Positions 1 through 10,389 of a stretch of DNA of 64,000 nt are shown piece after piece (the stretch's first letter is position 1; each line of letters starts with the position of its first letter). A model generated the notes under the pieces. It had not been told where the DNA came from and searched no databases. It saw only the letters and a list, made by a program, of their open reading frames with translations. This DNA is from VXNE01 sp965217825 (lineage in GTDB: Bacteria > Pseudomonadota > Gammaproteobacteria > Pseudomonadales > Azotimanducaceae), in assembly GCA_965217825.1 (NCBI GenBank), contig OZ244571.1, positions 3,534,001-3,598,000 of the forward strand, read 5' to 3'. The position numbers and the translations under genes were made by a program.

Positions 1-2
1 GC

Positions 3-917
3 CGCGCCCTGATCGTCTCCTACCAGGGCACGCTGTTCTTTCCAACCTACGGTGACGTCATCCCCGGACGGATGTTCGGCCTCGACTACGACTACCAGAC
101 CGACTACCGCGAACTCAAGCGCCTGTTCGCCGAGCGGGACGAGGGCGACTGGGTATTACTGCCGCCGGTACCCTACGGGGCGCTGGAGAACGACCTGAGT
201 CCGGGGAGGTATCCGCCCTACCCGCCCGCGATCGCAAGCAGCCACTACCTCGGCACCGACTCCACCGGACGCGACGTGCTCGCGCGCCTGGTCTACGGTT
301 TCCGCATCGCCTTCGGCTTCGCGTTCATCCTGCTGGCATGCAACTACGGCATCGGCATCGCATTGGGCTGCGCCATGGGGTTCTGGGGCGGCGCTTTCGA
401 TCTCCTGTTCCAGCGCCTGATCGAAATCTTGAACAACGTACCCTTCCTCTACGTCATCATGATCGTCGCCAGCATCGTGGTGCCGAGTTTCTGGACCCTG
501 GCAGCGGTAATGGTGATCTTCGGCTGGACGCAGATGACATGGTTCATGCGCACGTCCACGTACAAGGAGAAATCCCGGGAGTACGTCCTCGCCGCGCGCG
601 CGCTGGGCGCGTCGAGTCCGCGCATGATCGCAAGCCACATCCTGCCGAACACGATCTCGGTCGTCGTCACGTTCATTCCGTTTTCCATCGCCGGCGGCAT
701 AACGGCCCTGACCGCCCTCGACTATCTGGGCTTTGGCCTGCCGCCGCCGACCCCGAGCTGGGGCGAACTCCTCGCACAGGGCACCAACCACCTGGAGTCC
801 CCCTGGATCGTCACTTCGGTGACCGTCGCCATGGCGCTGGTGCTGGTACTGGTGAACTACATCGGCGAGGGAATCCGCGAAGCGTTCGATCCCAAGAAAT
901 TCACGTACTACGAATAG
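3..917 (+). CDS. Peptide ABC transporter permease, YejE-like, 5' end outside the window
   Basis: Inner-membrane permease of a peptide importer. The reading frame is already open at base 3; a methionine occurs only at 72, but the residues before it (RALIVSYQGTLFFPTY) match the periplasmic lead-in of YejE-type permeases, so the true start lies upstream. The protein continues with the typical FGTDSTGRDVLARL-like stretch (seen here as LGTDSTGRDVLARLVYG), several hydrophobic helices, and the cytoplasmic EAA loop near YVLAARALGASSPRMIASHILPN split by family convention around A-x-x-x-G. It is followed 11 bp later by a receptor lipoprotein and then two ATPases, so it is one subunit of a complete oligopeptide-type transporter. 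Substrate unknown. Confidence 0.9.
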   Translation, partial: RALIVSYQGTLFFPTYGDVIPGRMFGLDYDYQTDYRELKRLFAERDEGDWVLLPPVPYGALENDLSPGRYPPYPPAIASSHYLGTDSTGRDVLARLVYGFRIAFGFAFILLACNYGIGIALGCAMGFWGGAFDLLFQRLIEILNNVPFLYVIMIVASIVVPSFWTLAAVMVIFGWTQMTWFMRTSTYKEKSREYVLAARALGASSPRMIASHILPNTISVVVTFIPFSIAGGITALTALDYLGFGLPPPTPSWGELLAQGTNHLESPWIVTSVTVAMALVLVLVNYIGEGIREAFDPKKFTYYE

Positions 918-928
918 GAGCACCGCAT

Positions 929-2941
929 ATGGCACGACGCGCACACCGGGCACGGAGAGATCCCGCCCGCCGAATCCCGTTGGGCGCCCTCACGCGTACA
1001 TCTTCCCGGCGGAGAGCTGGCGACAACGTCAAGGGCATCGCTTTCGCCGGCTGCGTCCTGTTGATGGCATCGTGCGACACGGAAACGACATCCGTCCAAA
1101 CCGACGCTTCGGTCACTGTCGAGTCGCCCCAAGCCGCCGAGTTGCCGCCCATCGAGGTGCGCGAAGGCGATGGCCTGCCCGCGACGCTGCCACCGGACCT
1201 CGTCTGGGAAACCAACGAAGACGACCCGATATTCGCGTCTCCCGAGGCCAAACGGGGCGGCACCTTTCGCACCTGGATGCTCAGCTTTCCCCTCACCCTG
1301 CGCCGCGTCGGGCCGGATTCCAACGGCGCCTTCGCCGGTTTCCTCCGCTACAACCAAATCGGGCCCGTCAGCTACCACCCCAATACGCGCCGACCGATTC
1401 CGGCCCTGGCCACACACTGGGCGTTCGGCGCGGACGGACGAAGCATCTACTATCGGCTCAATCCCCGGGCGCGCTGGTCCGACGGCGAGCCGGTGACCGC
1501 CGACGACTTCGTCTTCGCCGTGCAGTTCATGCGTTCCAAGGAGATCGTAGCCCCCTGGTACAACAACTACTACACGGACCGCATCCGCGACCTCAAGCGC
1601 TACGACGATCACACCATAGGCGTCCAGGGCGCCGACCCGAAGCCCATCAACGAGATGCACGCGGACTACGGCGTCGGGCCGCAGCCGCAGCACTTCCACG
1701 TGCTGACCAAGGACTGGATCAAGGACACCAACTGGAAGATCGAACCGAATACCGGTCCCTACCAAATCAGCGATGTCAGAAAGGGCAAGTACATCGAGCT
1801 ATCGCGCAAGGCCGACTGGTGGGGCGATGAAGGCAAGTACCACAGACACCGTTTCAATCCGGACAAGGTCCGCGTGCGGGTTATCCGCGATCCCAACATC
1901 GCCTTTCAACACTTCCTCAAGGGCGAACTGGACACCATGGACCTGGTGCTGCCGCAGTACTGGCACGAAAAGGCGACCGGCGATCTGTTCGACGCCGGGT
2001 ACATCGTGAAATACTGGTTCTACAACGATCTGCCGGTGCCGTCAGCAGGCATGTTTCTGAACTCGACCAGTCCGATCCTGGCCGACCCGCAGGTTCGCTT
2101 CGGTCTTGCACACGCCATGAACTTCAACCGCGTCATCGAGACCGTCCTGCGCGGCGATTACGAGCGCCTGCCAACCTTCCAGCTAGGCTTCGGCGACTAC
2201 GACAACCGCGACATCAAGGCCCGGGAGTTCGACATCGACCAGGCGAACGCGTACTTCGACGCCGCAGGATTCGACCAAAGGGGCGGCGATGGCATCCGCA
2301 GGCGAGGAGAAACAAGGCTGTCATTGCGGGTCACTTACGGCAACCCGCTGCACACGGAGCGCCTGGTCATCCTGCAGCAGGAGGCAAAGAAAGTCGGCGT
2401 CGCGCTTGAACTGCAACTGCTCGACGCCTCCAGCTCTTTCAAGCAGATGCAGGAGAAGAAGCACGAGATCGCCTGGATGGCGTGGAACAGTTCCGGGTTG
2501 TCGCCGCGCTACTGGGAACACTTCCATTCGGCGAACGCCAACAGGCCGCAGACGAACAACCTCGCCAACTACGCCGACCCTGTCATGGATGAAATGATCA
2601 TGACCTTCCGCGCTTCCTCGGATCTCGGTGAGCGGGTAGCGCTCGCACATCGACTGGAGCAGATGGTGCACGACGCCGGCGTGGTGATTCCCACGTTCCA
2701 GGTGCCCTACACCCGCGCCGGGGCGTGGCGCTGGGTGAAGCTTCCCCGATGGCTCGGCACCCGAACCTCCGGCACGCTATTCAATTCGCAGGCCTATTCC
2801 GCAGGCATCTTCTCCGCCGGTGGATTGTTCTGGCTCGACGCCGAAGAAAAGGAACACACCCTGAGCGCGAAGGACGATGGCCGCAAGTTCGAACCGATGA
2901 CCATCGTCAACACCGAGCACCGCGCGCAGGCGACCCGCTGA
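929..2941 (+). CDS. Extracellular peptide-binding lipoprotein (SBP family 5, YejA-like)
   Basis: Periplasmic receptor that would deliver peptides to the adjoining permeases. The open frame runs much further upstream, overlapping the permease, but ATG 929 lies just after the permease stop and is preceded by a GGAG ribosome site, giving 670 aa. After an arginine-rich N-terminus there is a hydrophobic stretch ending in a lipobox-like LLMASC (near residue 50), so it is probably a lipoprotein with an unusually long leader. The body has family 5 features: RGGTFRTW near the mature N-terminus, RWSDGEPVTADDFVFAVQFM, and NTGPYQISD. The length and permease partner favour YejA over DppA/OppA. Confidence 0.88.
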   Translation: MARRAHRARRDPARRIPLGALTRTSSRRRAGDNVKGIAFAGCVLLMASCDTETTSVQTDASVTVESPQAAELPPIEVREGDGLPATLPPDLVWETNEDDPIFASPEAKRGGTFRTWMLSFPLTLRRVGPDSNGAFAGFLRYNQIGPVSYHPNTRRPIPALATHWAFGADGRSIYYRLNPRARWSDGEPVTADDFVFAVQFMRSKEIVAPWYNNYYTDRIRDLKRYDDHTIGVQGADPKPINEMHADYGVGPQPQHFHVLTKDWIKDTNWKIEPNTGPYQISDVRKGKYIELSRKADWWGDEGKYHRHRFNPDKVRVRVIRDPNIAFQHFLKGELDTMDLVLPQYWHEKATGDLFDAGYIVKYWFYNDLPVPSAGMFLNSTSPILADPQVRFGLAHAMNFNRVIETVLRGDYERLPTFQLGFGDYDNRDIKAREFDIDQANAYFDAAGFDQRGGDGIRRRGETRLSLRVTYGNPLHTERLVILQQEAKKVGVALELQLLDASSSFKQMQEKKHEIAWMAWNSSGLSPRYWEHFHSANANRPQTNNLANYADPVMDEMIMTFRASSDLGERVALAHRLEQMVHDAGVVIPTFQVPYTRAGAWRWVKLPRWLGTRTSGTLFNSQAYSAGIFSAGGLFWLDAEEKEHTLSAKDDGRKFEPMTIVNTEHRAQATR

Positions 2942-2944
2942 CGC

Positions 2945-3945
<1,001 letters not shown>

Positions 3946-3949
<4 letters not shown>

Positions 3950-4929
3950 GGGCGGACGCACCGCTGCTCCAGGTGCGGGGGCTGACCAAACACTTCCCGG
4001 TGCGCGGCGGCGTCTTCCTGCGCACGGTGGGACAAGTGCACGCGGTGGACGATGTCTCCTTCGATCTCGATGTCGGCGAGACCCTGGGGCTCGTGGGCGA
4101 GTCCGGGTGCGGCAAGAGCACCGTCGGCAAGACCCTGCTGCGCCTATACGATCCAACCGCCGGCACCGTGCTTTTCGACGGCCGGGACATTGCCACAATG
4201 AGCCGAATCGAGCTGCGCCGTCTGCGCCGGGACATCCAGATCATTCTGCAGGACCCCTTCGAGTCCCTGAACTCCCGCCACACCGTCGGCAAGATTCTCG
4301 AAGAACCGTTCGTCATCCACCACCTGGGCACGCCCGCAGAACGCCGCCGCCGGATCGCCGAGCTTCTGGAACGCGTCGGCCTCGAAGCCGCCGCCGAGAA
4401 CCGCTTCCCCCACGAGTTCTCCGGCGGCCAGCGGCAACGCATCGGCATCGCCCGCGCCATCGCGCTGAAACCTCGCCTCATCGTTTGCGATGAGGCGGTA
4501 TCTGCCCTCGACGTGTCCATCCAGTCCCAGATCGTCAACCTGCTGCTCGAACTGCAGCGGGAAATGCGCCTCGCGCTGATCTTCATCGCCCACGATCTCG
4601 CCGTAGTCAAGCATGTGTCAGACCGCATCGCAGTGATGTACCTAGGCGAGGTCGTCGAAACCGCCGCCGCGACGGACATCTACGAATCGCCGCGTCATCC
4701 CTACACGCAGGCGCTGATATCCGCGATCCCGGTACCGGATCCGACCGCGCCCCGCGACCGTATCGTGCTCGTCGGCGACGTGCCATCTCCCATCGATCCG
4801 CCCCAGGGCTGCCGCTTCCACACCCGCTGTCGACACGCGCGGAACGACTGCCGCCGAAGCAAACCGGCGTTGACCACGGTGGGACGTGGCGCATCGGTCG
4901 CCTGTCACCACTGGCGGAACCTGCGCTGA
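3946..4929 (+). CDS. Peptide ABC transporter ATP-binding protein, DppF/OppF type
   Basis: Second ATPase of the importer, 327 aa from ATG 3946, which overlaps the stop of the preceding gene (ATGA) and implies translational coupling; the open frame extends back to 3844 without homology. Visible motifs are Walker A GESGCGKS, Q-loop IILQDPFESLN, signature FSGGQRQR, Walker B LIVCDEAVSALD and switch FIAHDLAV, followed by the cysteine-containing oligopeptide tail GCRFHTRCRHARNDC. It should pair with the DppD-like subunit as a heterodimer. It is the last gene of the operon; rsmJ follows convergently. Confidence 0.93.
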
Positions 4930-4967
4930 CATGCGGAATTGCGAAGTATCGGCACGCTGTCCGTATC

Positions 4968-5708
4968 TCACGTAACCGGCCGGTACACATCGAAGCGTAC
5001 CGTCCGGCCACCCACGCGCCAGTCCGGCTGGCCGACTGCGGGCCCATGGGCGCGCTGCTTCATCACCACGCGGCTTAGCGCGCAGCGCCGCGCGAGCGCA
5101 AGCAACTCCGATGCGTCTGGCCGCTTGTCCCCGACAATCTCCCGCAGCACCTGCAACGGCCTTGCGGGCAGGGCAGTCTTGTTGCGGGGCGGGAACATGG
5201 GGTCAAGATAGACGACGTCGTAGCGGTCCTTGTCCGGGCTGCGCATCCTTGACCGCGCATCCGCCCATTCCGTCGCAGCGCGGACGCCGCTGCGACGCAG
5301 GCGATCATCGAGCATCGCAAAGACTTGCGGATTGGATTCCAGCATCCGCACGTGGCAACCGAGACGGGCGAGGGCCAGCCCGTCCGTGCCCCAACCTGCC
5401 GTGGCGTCGAGCACGCGCAAACCCGTTCCCGCGTCACAGGCGCGAGCCAACGCCGACTTCCGCGGGCGCGGCCGACCAACAGGCGGCGAGCCAGACGGCG
5501 AGCCAGACAACAGAAAGCTTCGGTTCCCGCTCTCGCGCAGCATCAGCCCATCCTGGCCAACGAACAGATACCAACCGCGATCCGGCGCGACACCGGATGC
5601 CAGCGCGAATCCGTCGGGCAGCCGTTGCGCGATCTCGCGTGCCAACGGCTCGGCGGAGGTATCGAAATATATGACCGCTCGATGGTCCCGCGACATGGTG
5701 CGGATCAC
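4968..5708 (-). CDS. rsmJ: 16S rRNA (guanine(1516)-N(2))-methyltransferase RsmJ
   Basis: SAM-dependent methyltransferase expected to methylate G1516 of 16S rRNA. The 246-aa protein has the class I SAM motif as VLDATAGWGTDGLALA, the acidic residue after it in VRMLESNP, and the RsmJ/YhiQ hallmark YLDPMFP. The start could be M1 or the MSRDH methionine five residues later. It lies 24 bp downstream of tsaB on the same strand, probably co-transcribed, and faces the end of the peptide transporter operon. Confidence 0.9.
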   Translation of the reverse strand: MIRTMSRDHRAVIYFDTSAEPLAREIAQRLPDGFALASGVAPDRGWYLFVGQDGLMLRESGNRSFLLSGSPSGSPPVGRPRPRKSALARACDAGTGLRVLDATAGWGTDGLALARLGCHVRMLESNPQVFAMLDDRLRRSGVRAATEWADARSRMRSPDKDRYDVVYLDPMFPPRNKTALPARPLQVLREIVGDKRPDASELLALARRCALSRVVMKQRAHGPAVGQPDWRVGGRTVRFDVYRPVT

Positions 5709-5732
5709 CAGCGCAGCATCCGCGAACCGGCG

Positions 5733-6449
5733 CTAGCCGTCGGCCGGGGTCGCGGCCATGCCGGCATCCGCTTGCGCCCGATCCATTTTCCGCCACGGAG
5801 AATCGCCATCGACATAGAACGGCACCGCCCGCTCAATGTCGAGCTTCGGCTTGCCCATTGCCAACGACCCCAACACAGCGGCGCGCAAAGGCTGTTCGCG
5901 ACGGACAAGCAACCAACCTGCGGGAACGGCCGGCAGCGCATTATCCGGAACCAATGTGTCGAAGTTTTCGCATTCCAGCCGCTTCGGCGCAAAGCGATAA
6001 CACGCCGCGTAGACCCAGCCGGCCCTTGCGCCGCGCGCCACGACGACGCCACCCGCCGCAGCATTGCGTCGGCGAACCTGTTCCGCCGCCACCTCCGAGG
6101 TCGGCACGCGTATCACGGGAATGTCGCCCCCGAGCGCGATTCCCTGTGCAATCGCCGCGCCTATTCGCACCCCGGTGAACGAACCCGGTCCGGCGGAAAA
6201 CGCGACGGCTTCAAGCTCTCGCGCGTTCAGACCCCCGGCAGCCATTACGGCTTCCACCATCTTGAGGACCAACGCGTTGTGCCGCCGGGGCGCGATCCGT
6301 GTAAGCTCCAACACTTCGTTTTCGCTGACGAGCGCCACTGAGCACGCCGACCCAGTTGTTTCAACCGCGAGAAGAACGCCGCGGCCACGGCGCCCGGCCC
6401 CCGGATTGCTCGCAGCCGGTAGCCTCGGTTTCGGCTCTTTTCTATCCAT
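5733..6449 (-). CDS. tsaB: tRNA threonylcarbamoyladenosine biosynthesis protein TsaB
   Basis: Non-catalytic partner of TsaD in forming t6A37 on ANN-decoding tRNAs. The ASKHA fold is recognisable from LLAVETTGSACSVAL near residue 26 and the conserved FSAGPGSFTGVRIG. Length is 238 aa; the first 24 residues are a basic, low-complexity extension absent from typical TsaB, but no ATG, GTG or TTG lies in frame nearer the conserved core, so ATG 6449 is kept. Its start codon is only 6 bp from the divergent moeA start. Confidence 0.92.
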   Translation of the reverse strand: MDRKEPKPRLPAASNPGAGRRGRGVLLAVETTGSACSVALVSENEVLELTRIAPRRHNALVLKMVEAVMAAGGLNARELEAVAFSAGPGSFTGVRIGAAIAQGIALGGDIPVIRVPTSEVAAEQVRRRNAAAGGVVVARGARAGWVYAACYRFAPKRLECENFDTLVPDNALPAVPAGWLLVRREQPLRAAVLGSLAMGKPKLDIERAVPFYVDGDSPWRKMDRAQADAGMAATPADG

Positions 6450-6455
6450 CGACCC

Positions 6456-7673
6456 ATGCTAAACGTTGACGACGCTCTCGGGAAACTGCTCGCCTCCGTG
6501 CAACCCGTCGAAGGCAGCGAAGTGGTCCCCGTTGCAGATGCCCTGGACCGTATCACGGCCGCCGACATCGCGGCGCCCGTCAATCTACCGCCGTTCGACG
6601 CATCCGCGATGGACGGCTACGCGGTCGCCGCCGCCGGCTTCGATGGACAGCCCCCGCACGTTGTCGAGGTGATCGGCGAAAGCCTCGCGGGACATCCTTC
6701 CAGCGCCCGCGTTTCAGGCACGGATGCGGTGCGCATTTTCACCGGCGCACCGATCCCGCAAGGCGCGGACACCGTGGTCATCCAAGAAGACACGCGACCG
6801 AGTCCGGACGGTGTGGCGCTCATGGAGACCCCTCGCCAAGGCGACAACGTCCGGCCGCGCGGACACGATGTCGTTCGCGGCACTGACATTGCGCGCGGAG
6901 GAGATCGGCTCGACGCCTACCGCCTGAGCTGGCTGACGGCGTGCGGGATCGACCGGGTCGAGGTCAAACGGCGGGTCAACGTCGCGATCTTCTCCACCGG
7001 CGATGAACTCATGGATACAGGCAATTCCCTTGGGCCCGGGCAGATCTATGACTCCAACCGGTTCGCCCTGGCGCGGCTCATGTCCGATCAGCCGGTAAAC
7101 GTCACCGATCTCGGATGCGTGCCGGACGCGCCCCGCGCAATCCGCGACGCCCTCGAGCAGGCCGCCGATACCGCCGACATGGTCCTCACCAGCGGTGGCG
7201 TATCCGTCGGAGACGCGGACTATGTCCGCGACATCGTCGAGGAGATCGGCCGCCTGGAGTTCTACAGGATCGCCTTGAAACCCGGCAAACCACTGGCGGT
7301 AGGAAAGATCGGCGACGCCGACTTCTTCGGCCTGCCCGGCAATCCCATTTCGACCATCGTGACGTTCCTGCTGTTCGTCGTGCCCGCCATCGCGGTCCGC
7401 TCCGGCGGACGCCATACGCCGCCATTGGAGTTCGACGCCGTGCTCGCCGATGGCATTGCCCACTCGCCGGGACGACGCGAGTACCAGCGCGCGCGAGCGA
7501 AGAATGCGGGCGGAGGACTCGTCGTCCACTCAACCGGCGATCAAAGCTCCAATCGACTTGCGACCTTCGACGGGGCCAACTGCCTGATACGGGTGCCGGA
7601 GGACCGAGGCGATATCGCCGCCGGAGAGAGCGTGTCTATCGTGCTGTTAGGCGACCGGGGCCGTTTGTTCTAG
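6456..7673 (+). CDS. moeA: Molybdopterin molybdotransferase MoeA
   Basis: Inserts molybdate into adenylated molybdopterin in molybdenum cofactor synthesis. The 405-aa protein has the usual order: N-terminal domain with PPFDASAMDGYAV, FTGAPIPQGADTVV, the MPT-binding domain with IFSTGDEL and TSGGVSVGDADYV, LPGNPIS, and the C-terminal domain IV. The 3' end overlaps the convergent adk stop by 4 bp. No other molybdenum gene is in the window. Confidence 0.95.
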   Translation: MLNVDDALGKLLASVQPVEGSEVVPVADALDRITAADIAAPVNLPPFDASAMDGYAVAAAGFDGQPPHVVEVIGESLAGHPSSARVSGTDAVRIFTGAPIPQGADTVVIQEDTRPSPDGVALMETPRQGDNVRPRGHDVVRGTDIARGGDRLDAYRLSWLTACGIDRVEVKRRVNVAIFSTGDELMDTGNSLGPGQIYDSNRFALARLMSDQPVNVTDLGCVPDAPRAIRDALEQAADTADMVLTSGGVSVGDADYVRDIVEEIGRLEFYRIALKPGKPLAVGKIGDADFFGLPGNPISTIVTFLLFVVPAIAVRSGGRHTPPLEFDAVLADGIAHSPGRREYQRARAKNAGGGLVVHSTGDQSSNRLATFDGANCLIRVPEDRGDIAAGESVSIVLLGDRGRLF

Positions 7674-8362
7674 CCCATAGGAGCCAGGACAGGTCGCCCG
7701 TGTCGCCGCCCCGATATATCCCCCAAGGCATCCAGAATGTCCCGCTTGACGCTGGCGACGTCGCCGACGCCGTTGACGGCTCGATATACAAGGGGAGCCG
7801 TATGCGAAAGCTCCGTGTAGAAATGGACTAGCGGTTCCGTTTGGCGCCGGTACACCGCCAGGCGCTCACGGATCGTCTCCTCCTCGTCGTCAGCCCTCTG
7901 TGTCAATGGCTCCCCGGTTTCGTCGTCCCTGCCGGAGACCCGAGGCGGATTGAACACGACGTGGTATATGCGACCGCTCGGCTCGTGTACGCGCCGACCC
8001 GTGATGCGCCGCACCACCTCGTCGTCGTCCACCCGCATCTCGATGACGCGGTCGATTTCGACGCCCGCCTCTAGCAGGGCTTCGGCTTGGGGGATCGTGC
8101 GGGGAAATCCATCGAACAGAAAACCCGCCTCGCAGTCCGGTTGCGCGAGTCGTTCCTTGACCAGTGCAATGACGATGTCGTCCGAGACGAGTTCCCCTGC
8201 AGCCATGACGGATTGAGCCATCCGCCCCAATGACGTCCCCGCCGCGATTGCCGCGCGCAACATGTCGCCAGTGGAAATTTGCGGTATGCGGCAGGTTTCA
8301 CAGATAAAACGCGCCTGGGTGCCCTTCCCCGCCCCGGGCGGCCCCAGCAGAATGAGCCTCAT
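7670..8362 (-). CDS. adk: Adenylate kinase
   Basis: Catalyses ATP + AMP to 2 ADP. The 230-aa protein begins MRLILLGPPGAGKGTQA (P-loop) and has the AMP-binding GDMLR, FDGFPRT, and a long LID starting GRRVHEPSGRIYHVVFNPP, so it is the long form. The zinc-binding cysteines found in some LIDs are absent. Its ATG overlaps the relA stop as ATGA, so translation is probably coupled to relA, an uncommon neighbour for adk. Its stop overlaps the convergent moeA stop. Confidence 0.95.
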   Translation of the reverse strand: MRLILLGPPGAGKGTQARFICETCRIPQISTGDMLRAAIAAGTSLGRMAQSVMAAGELVSDDIVIALVKERLAQPDCEAGFLFDGFPRTIPQAEALLEAGVEIDRVIEMRVDDDEVVRRITGRRVHEPSGRIYHVVFNPPRVSGRDDETGEPLTQRADDEEETIRERLAVYRRQTEPLVHFYTELSHTAPLVYRAVNGVGDVASVKRDILDALGDISGRRHGRPVLAPMG

Positions 8363-10299
8363 GACCGTCGCACGTCGCGCACGCTGGGGATGCGCCGCAG
8401 TTGGTCTACCACGCGGGCAAGTTGCAATATGTCCCGGACGCGGATGCAGAGCGACATCGCTGCGGTCTCATCCTGCGCATGGGCGCGCGCCACGGTACTG
8501 ACGACGTCGATGTCCATCGCCGCCAGGACCGACGTGATGTCGCGCAACAGTCCCTGGCGATCCTCGCCCGCGATGTGAATCTCCTGGACCGATCCCGTCT
8601 CCGGCTTCGGCGCGGCCGGCAACAGCGAAAGTTGCCTATCCTCTACCCGGTCCCCGCCGATCAGGCGCACGAGATCGATGATCTGGCACTCCCCGACGCC
8701 CACCGCCCGCCACAGTTCGTTCTCCGACGCATAACCTGCTTCGCGCGCCAGTTCGCTCGGTTTTGCCGACAAATCTAGGCGCCGCAACGTGTCGAGCAAC
8801 AATGCGCGGCCAGCGGCGACGTTGGATTCGACGACCTGCTCGCGGAACCAGGATTGAATCTTCATCCGCGCACGCGACGTCTTGACGAAGCCGAGCGCCG
8901 GGTTCAGCCACTCGCGGCGCGGCTGTTCCGTCTCGCCGGTGATGATTTCCACGGTCTGACCGGTCGTGAGCGATGTATTCAACGGCACTGAAACCCCATC
9001 CACCTTCGCGCCCACACATCGGTGGCCGATTTCCGTGTGCACGCGATAGGCGAAATCGATCAGCGTCGCGCCTTGGGTCAAGTCCAGGACATGACCTTGC
9101 GGCGTGGCGACATAGATTCGATCAATCGATACCGGCTCCGTTTCCAGTTCCGACAAGTCCGCGATTTCCGCCACATCGTCATGCCACTCCAACACCCGAC
9201 GCAGCCAGTTCATCTTGTCCGAATGCAATGCCTCGCGCCGTTCATCCTTGTATGCCCAGTGCGCGCAGAGGCCGATTTCTGCCTGCCTGTGCATTTCCCT
9301 GGAACGAATCTGGACCTCCAGCACTCTGCCCTCCGGCCCCATGACCGCGGTATGGATCGACCGGTAGCCGTTGTCCTTGGGATTTGCAACGTAGTCGTCG
9401 AACTCGCTCCCGATATGCGGCCACGCGGTATGGACCACGCCCAGCGCTCCATAACAGCGCTGGACATCGTCGACGATCACGCGCACCGCTTCGACGTCAT
9501 ACACCTGGGAAAGGTCGATGCCCTTGCGACGCATCTTGCGCCAGATGCTGTAGATATGCTTCGCGCGGCCGATCACCTCCGCGCCAATGCCGGCATCGGC
9601 GAGACGGCCTCTAAGCTGCGTCACGATGGCCCGCACCCGCCGCTCGCGTTCGTGGCGACGGGCGTCGAGAGCCGTAGCGATTCGTTTGTATGCGCCGGGA
9701 TGCAAATGTCGAAACGCCAGATCTTCCAGCGCCCATTTCAGTTGCCAGACACCAAGCCGGCCCGCGAGCGGGGCGAATATCCGCAACGCCTCCCTTGCCA
9801 GCCGCCGAACCGTCTCCGCATCCATCGACTTCGCCATGCGCAAGGCGATCACACGTTCCGCAAGCTTGATGATCGCGACGCGCGGATCGTCGATCAACGC
9901 CACGAGCAAATTCCGTACGTTGTCTACCTGGTTGCGCGCCTCGTTGCCGAGCATTGGCAGATTGGACAGCTGATATTCGCTCGTGGACGCCATGCGCAAC
10001 ATGGCGTCGACCAGATTCGTGATGCCGTCGCCGAGCGTTTCCTCGATCGTTTTCGCGGAAAGCGAATGCGTGCGGGCCGTCTCGTATACGAGGCCCGTGG
10101 CCACGGCATCCGCATCGAGTTCAAGGTCGACGAGAAGTTGCGCCAGATCGAATCCGAACTGCCGGCAACCCTCATCTCCGACCAGTTCTATCGCAGCGCG
10201 AATCTTCCGCCGATCACACTCGTCGAGACTTTGCTTCCAGTCGTTTACATCGACGCGGCCAGTATCATGCTGCGGGAGGTCGAGCCTGATCTGGACCAT
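8359..10299 (-). CDS. relA: GTP pyrophosphokinase RelA ((p)ppGpp synthetase)
   Basis: Stringent-response alarmone synthetase, 646 aa. An N-terminal HD-type domain lacks the catalytic HDxxED (the region reads LVYETARTH), so hydrolysis is not expected. The synthetase domain has GRAKHIYSIWRKM, EFDDYVANPKDNGYRSIHT (the EFDD form typical of monofunctional RelA, not the RFKD of SpoT) and EVQIRSREMHRQAE. TGS follows (IYVATPQGHVLDL), and an ACT domain ends the protein. It overlaps adk downstream and lies 90 bp after recO. Confidence 0.94.
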   Translation of the reverse strand: MVQIRLDLPQHDTGRVDVNDWKQSLDECDRRKIRAAIELVGDEGCRQFGFDLAQLLVDLELDADAVATGLVYETARTHSLSAKTIEETLGDGITNLVDAMLRMASTSEYQLSNLPMLGNEARNQVDNVRNLLVALIDDPRVAIIKLAERVIALRMAKSMDAETVRRLAREALRIFAPLAGRLGVWQLKWALEDLAFRHLHPGAYKRIATALDARRHERERRVRAIVTQLRGRLADAGIGAEVIGRAKHIYSIWRKMRRKGIDLSQVYDVEAVRVIVDDVQRCYGALGVVHTAWPHIGSEFDDYVANPKDNGYRSIHTAVMGPEGRVLEVQIRSREMHRQAEIGLCAHWAYKDERREALHSDKMNWLRRVLEWHDDVAEIADLSELETEPVSIDRIYVATPQGHVLDLTQGATLIDFAYRVHTEIGHRCVGAKVDGVSVPLNTSLTTGQTVEIITGETEQPRREWLNPALGFVKTSRARMKIQSWFREQVVESNVAAGRALLLDTLRRLDLSAKPSELAREAGYASENELWRAVGVGECQIIDLVRLIGGDRVEDRQLSLLPAAPKPETGSVQEIHIAGEDRQGLLRDITSVLAAMDIDVVSTVARAHAQDETAAMSLCIRVRDILQLARVVDQLRRIPSVRDVRRS

Positions 10300-10389
10300 C
10301 GAGGAGGATTTCTCTCGTCAAGGCCGTCGCGCGCGGCCGAACTGTTTCAACATATCAAAAAGGAGCGGACTCTTCTCGCCATGGGGGAG

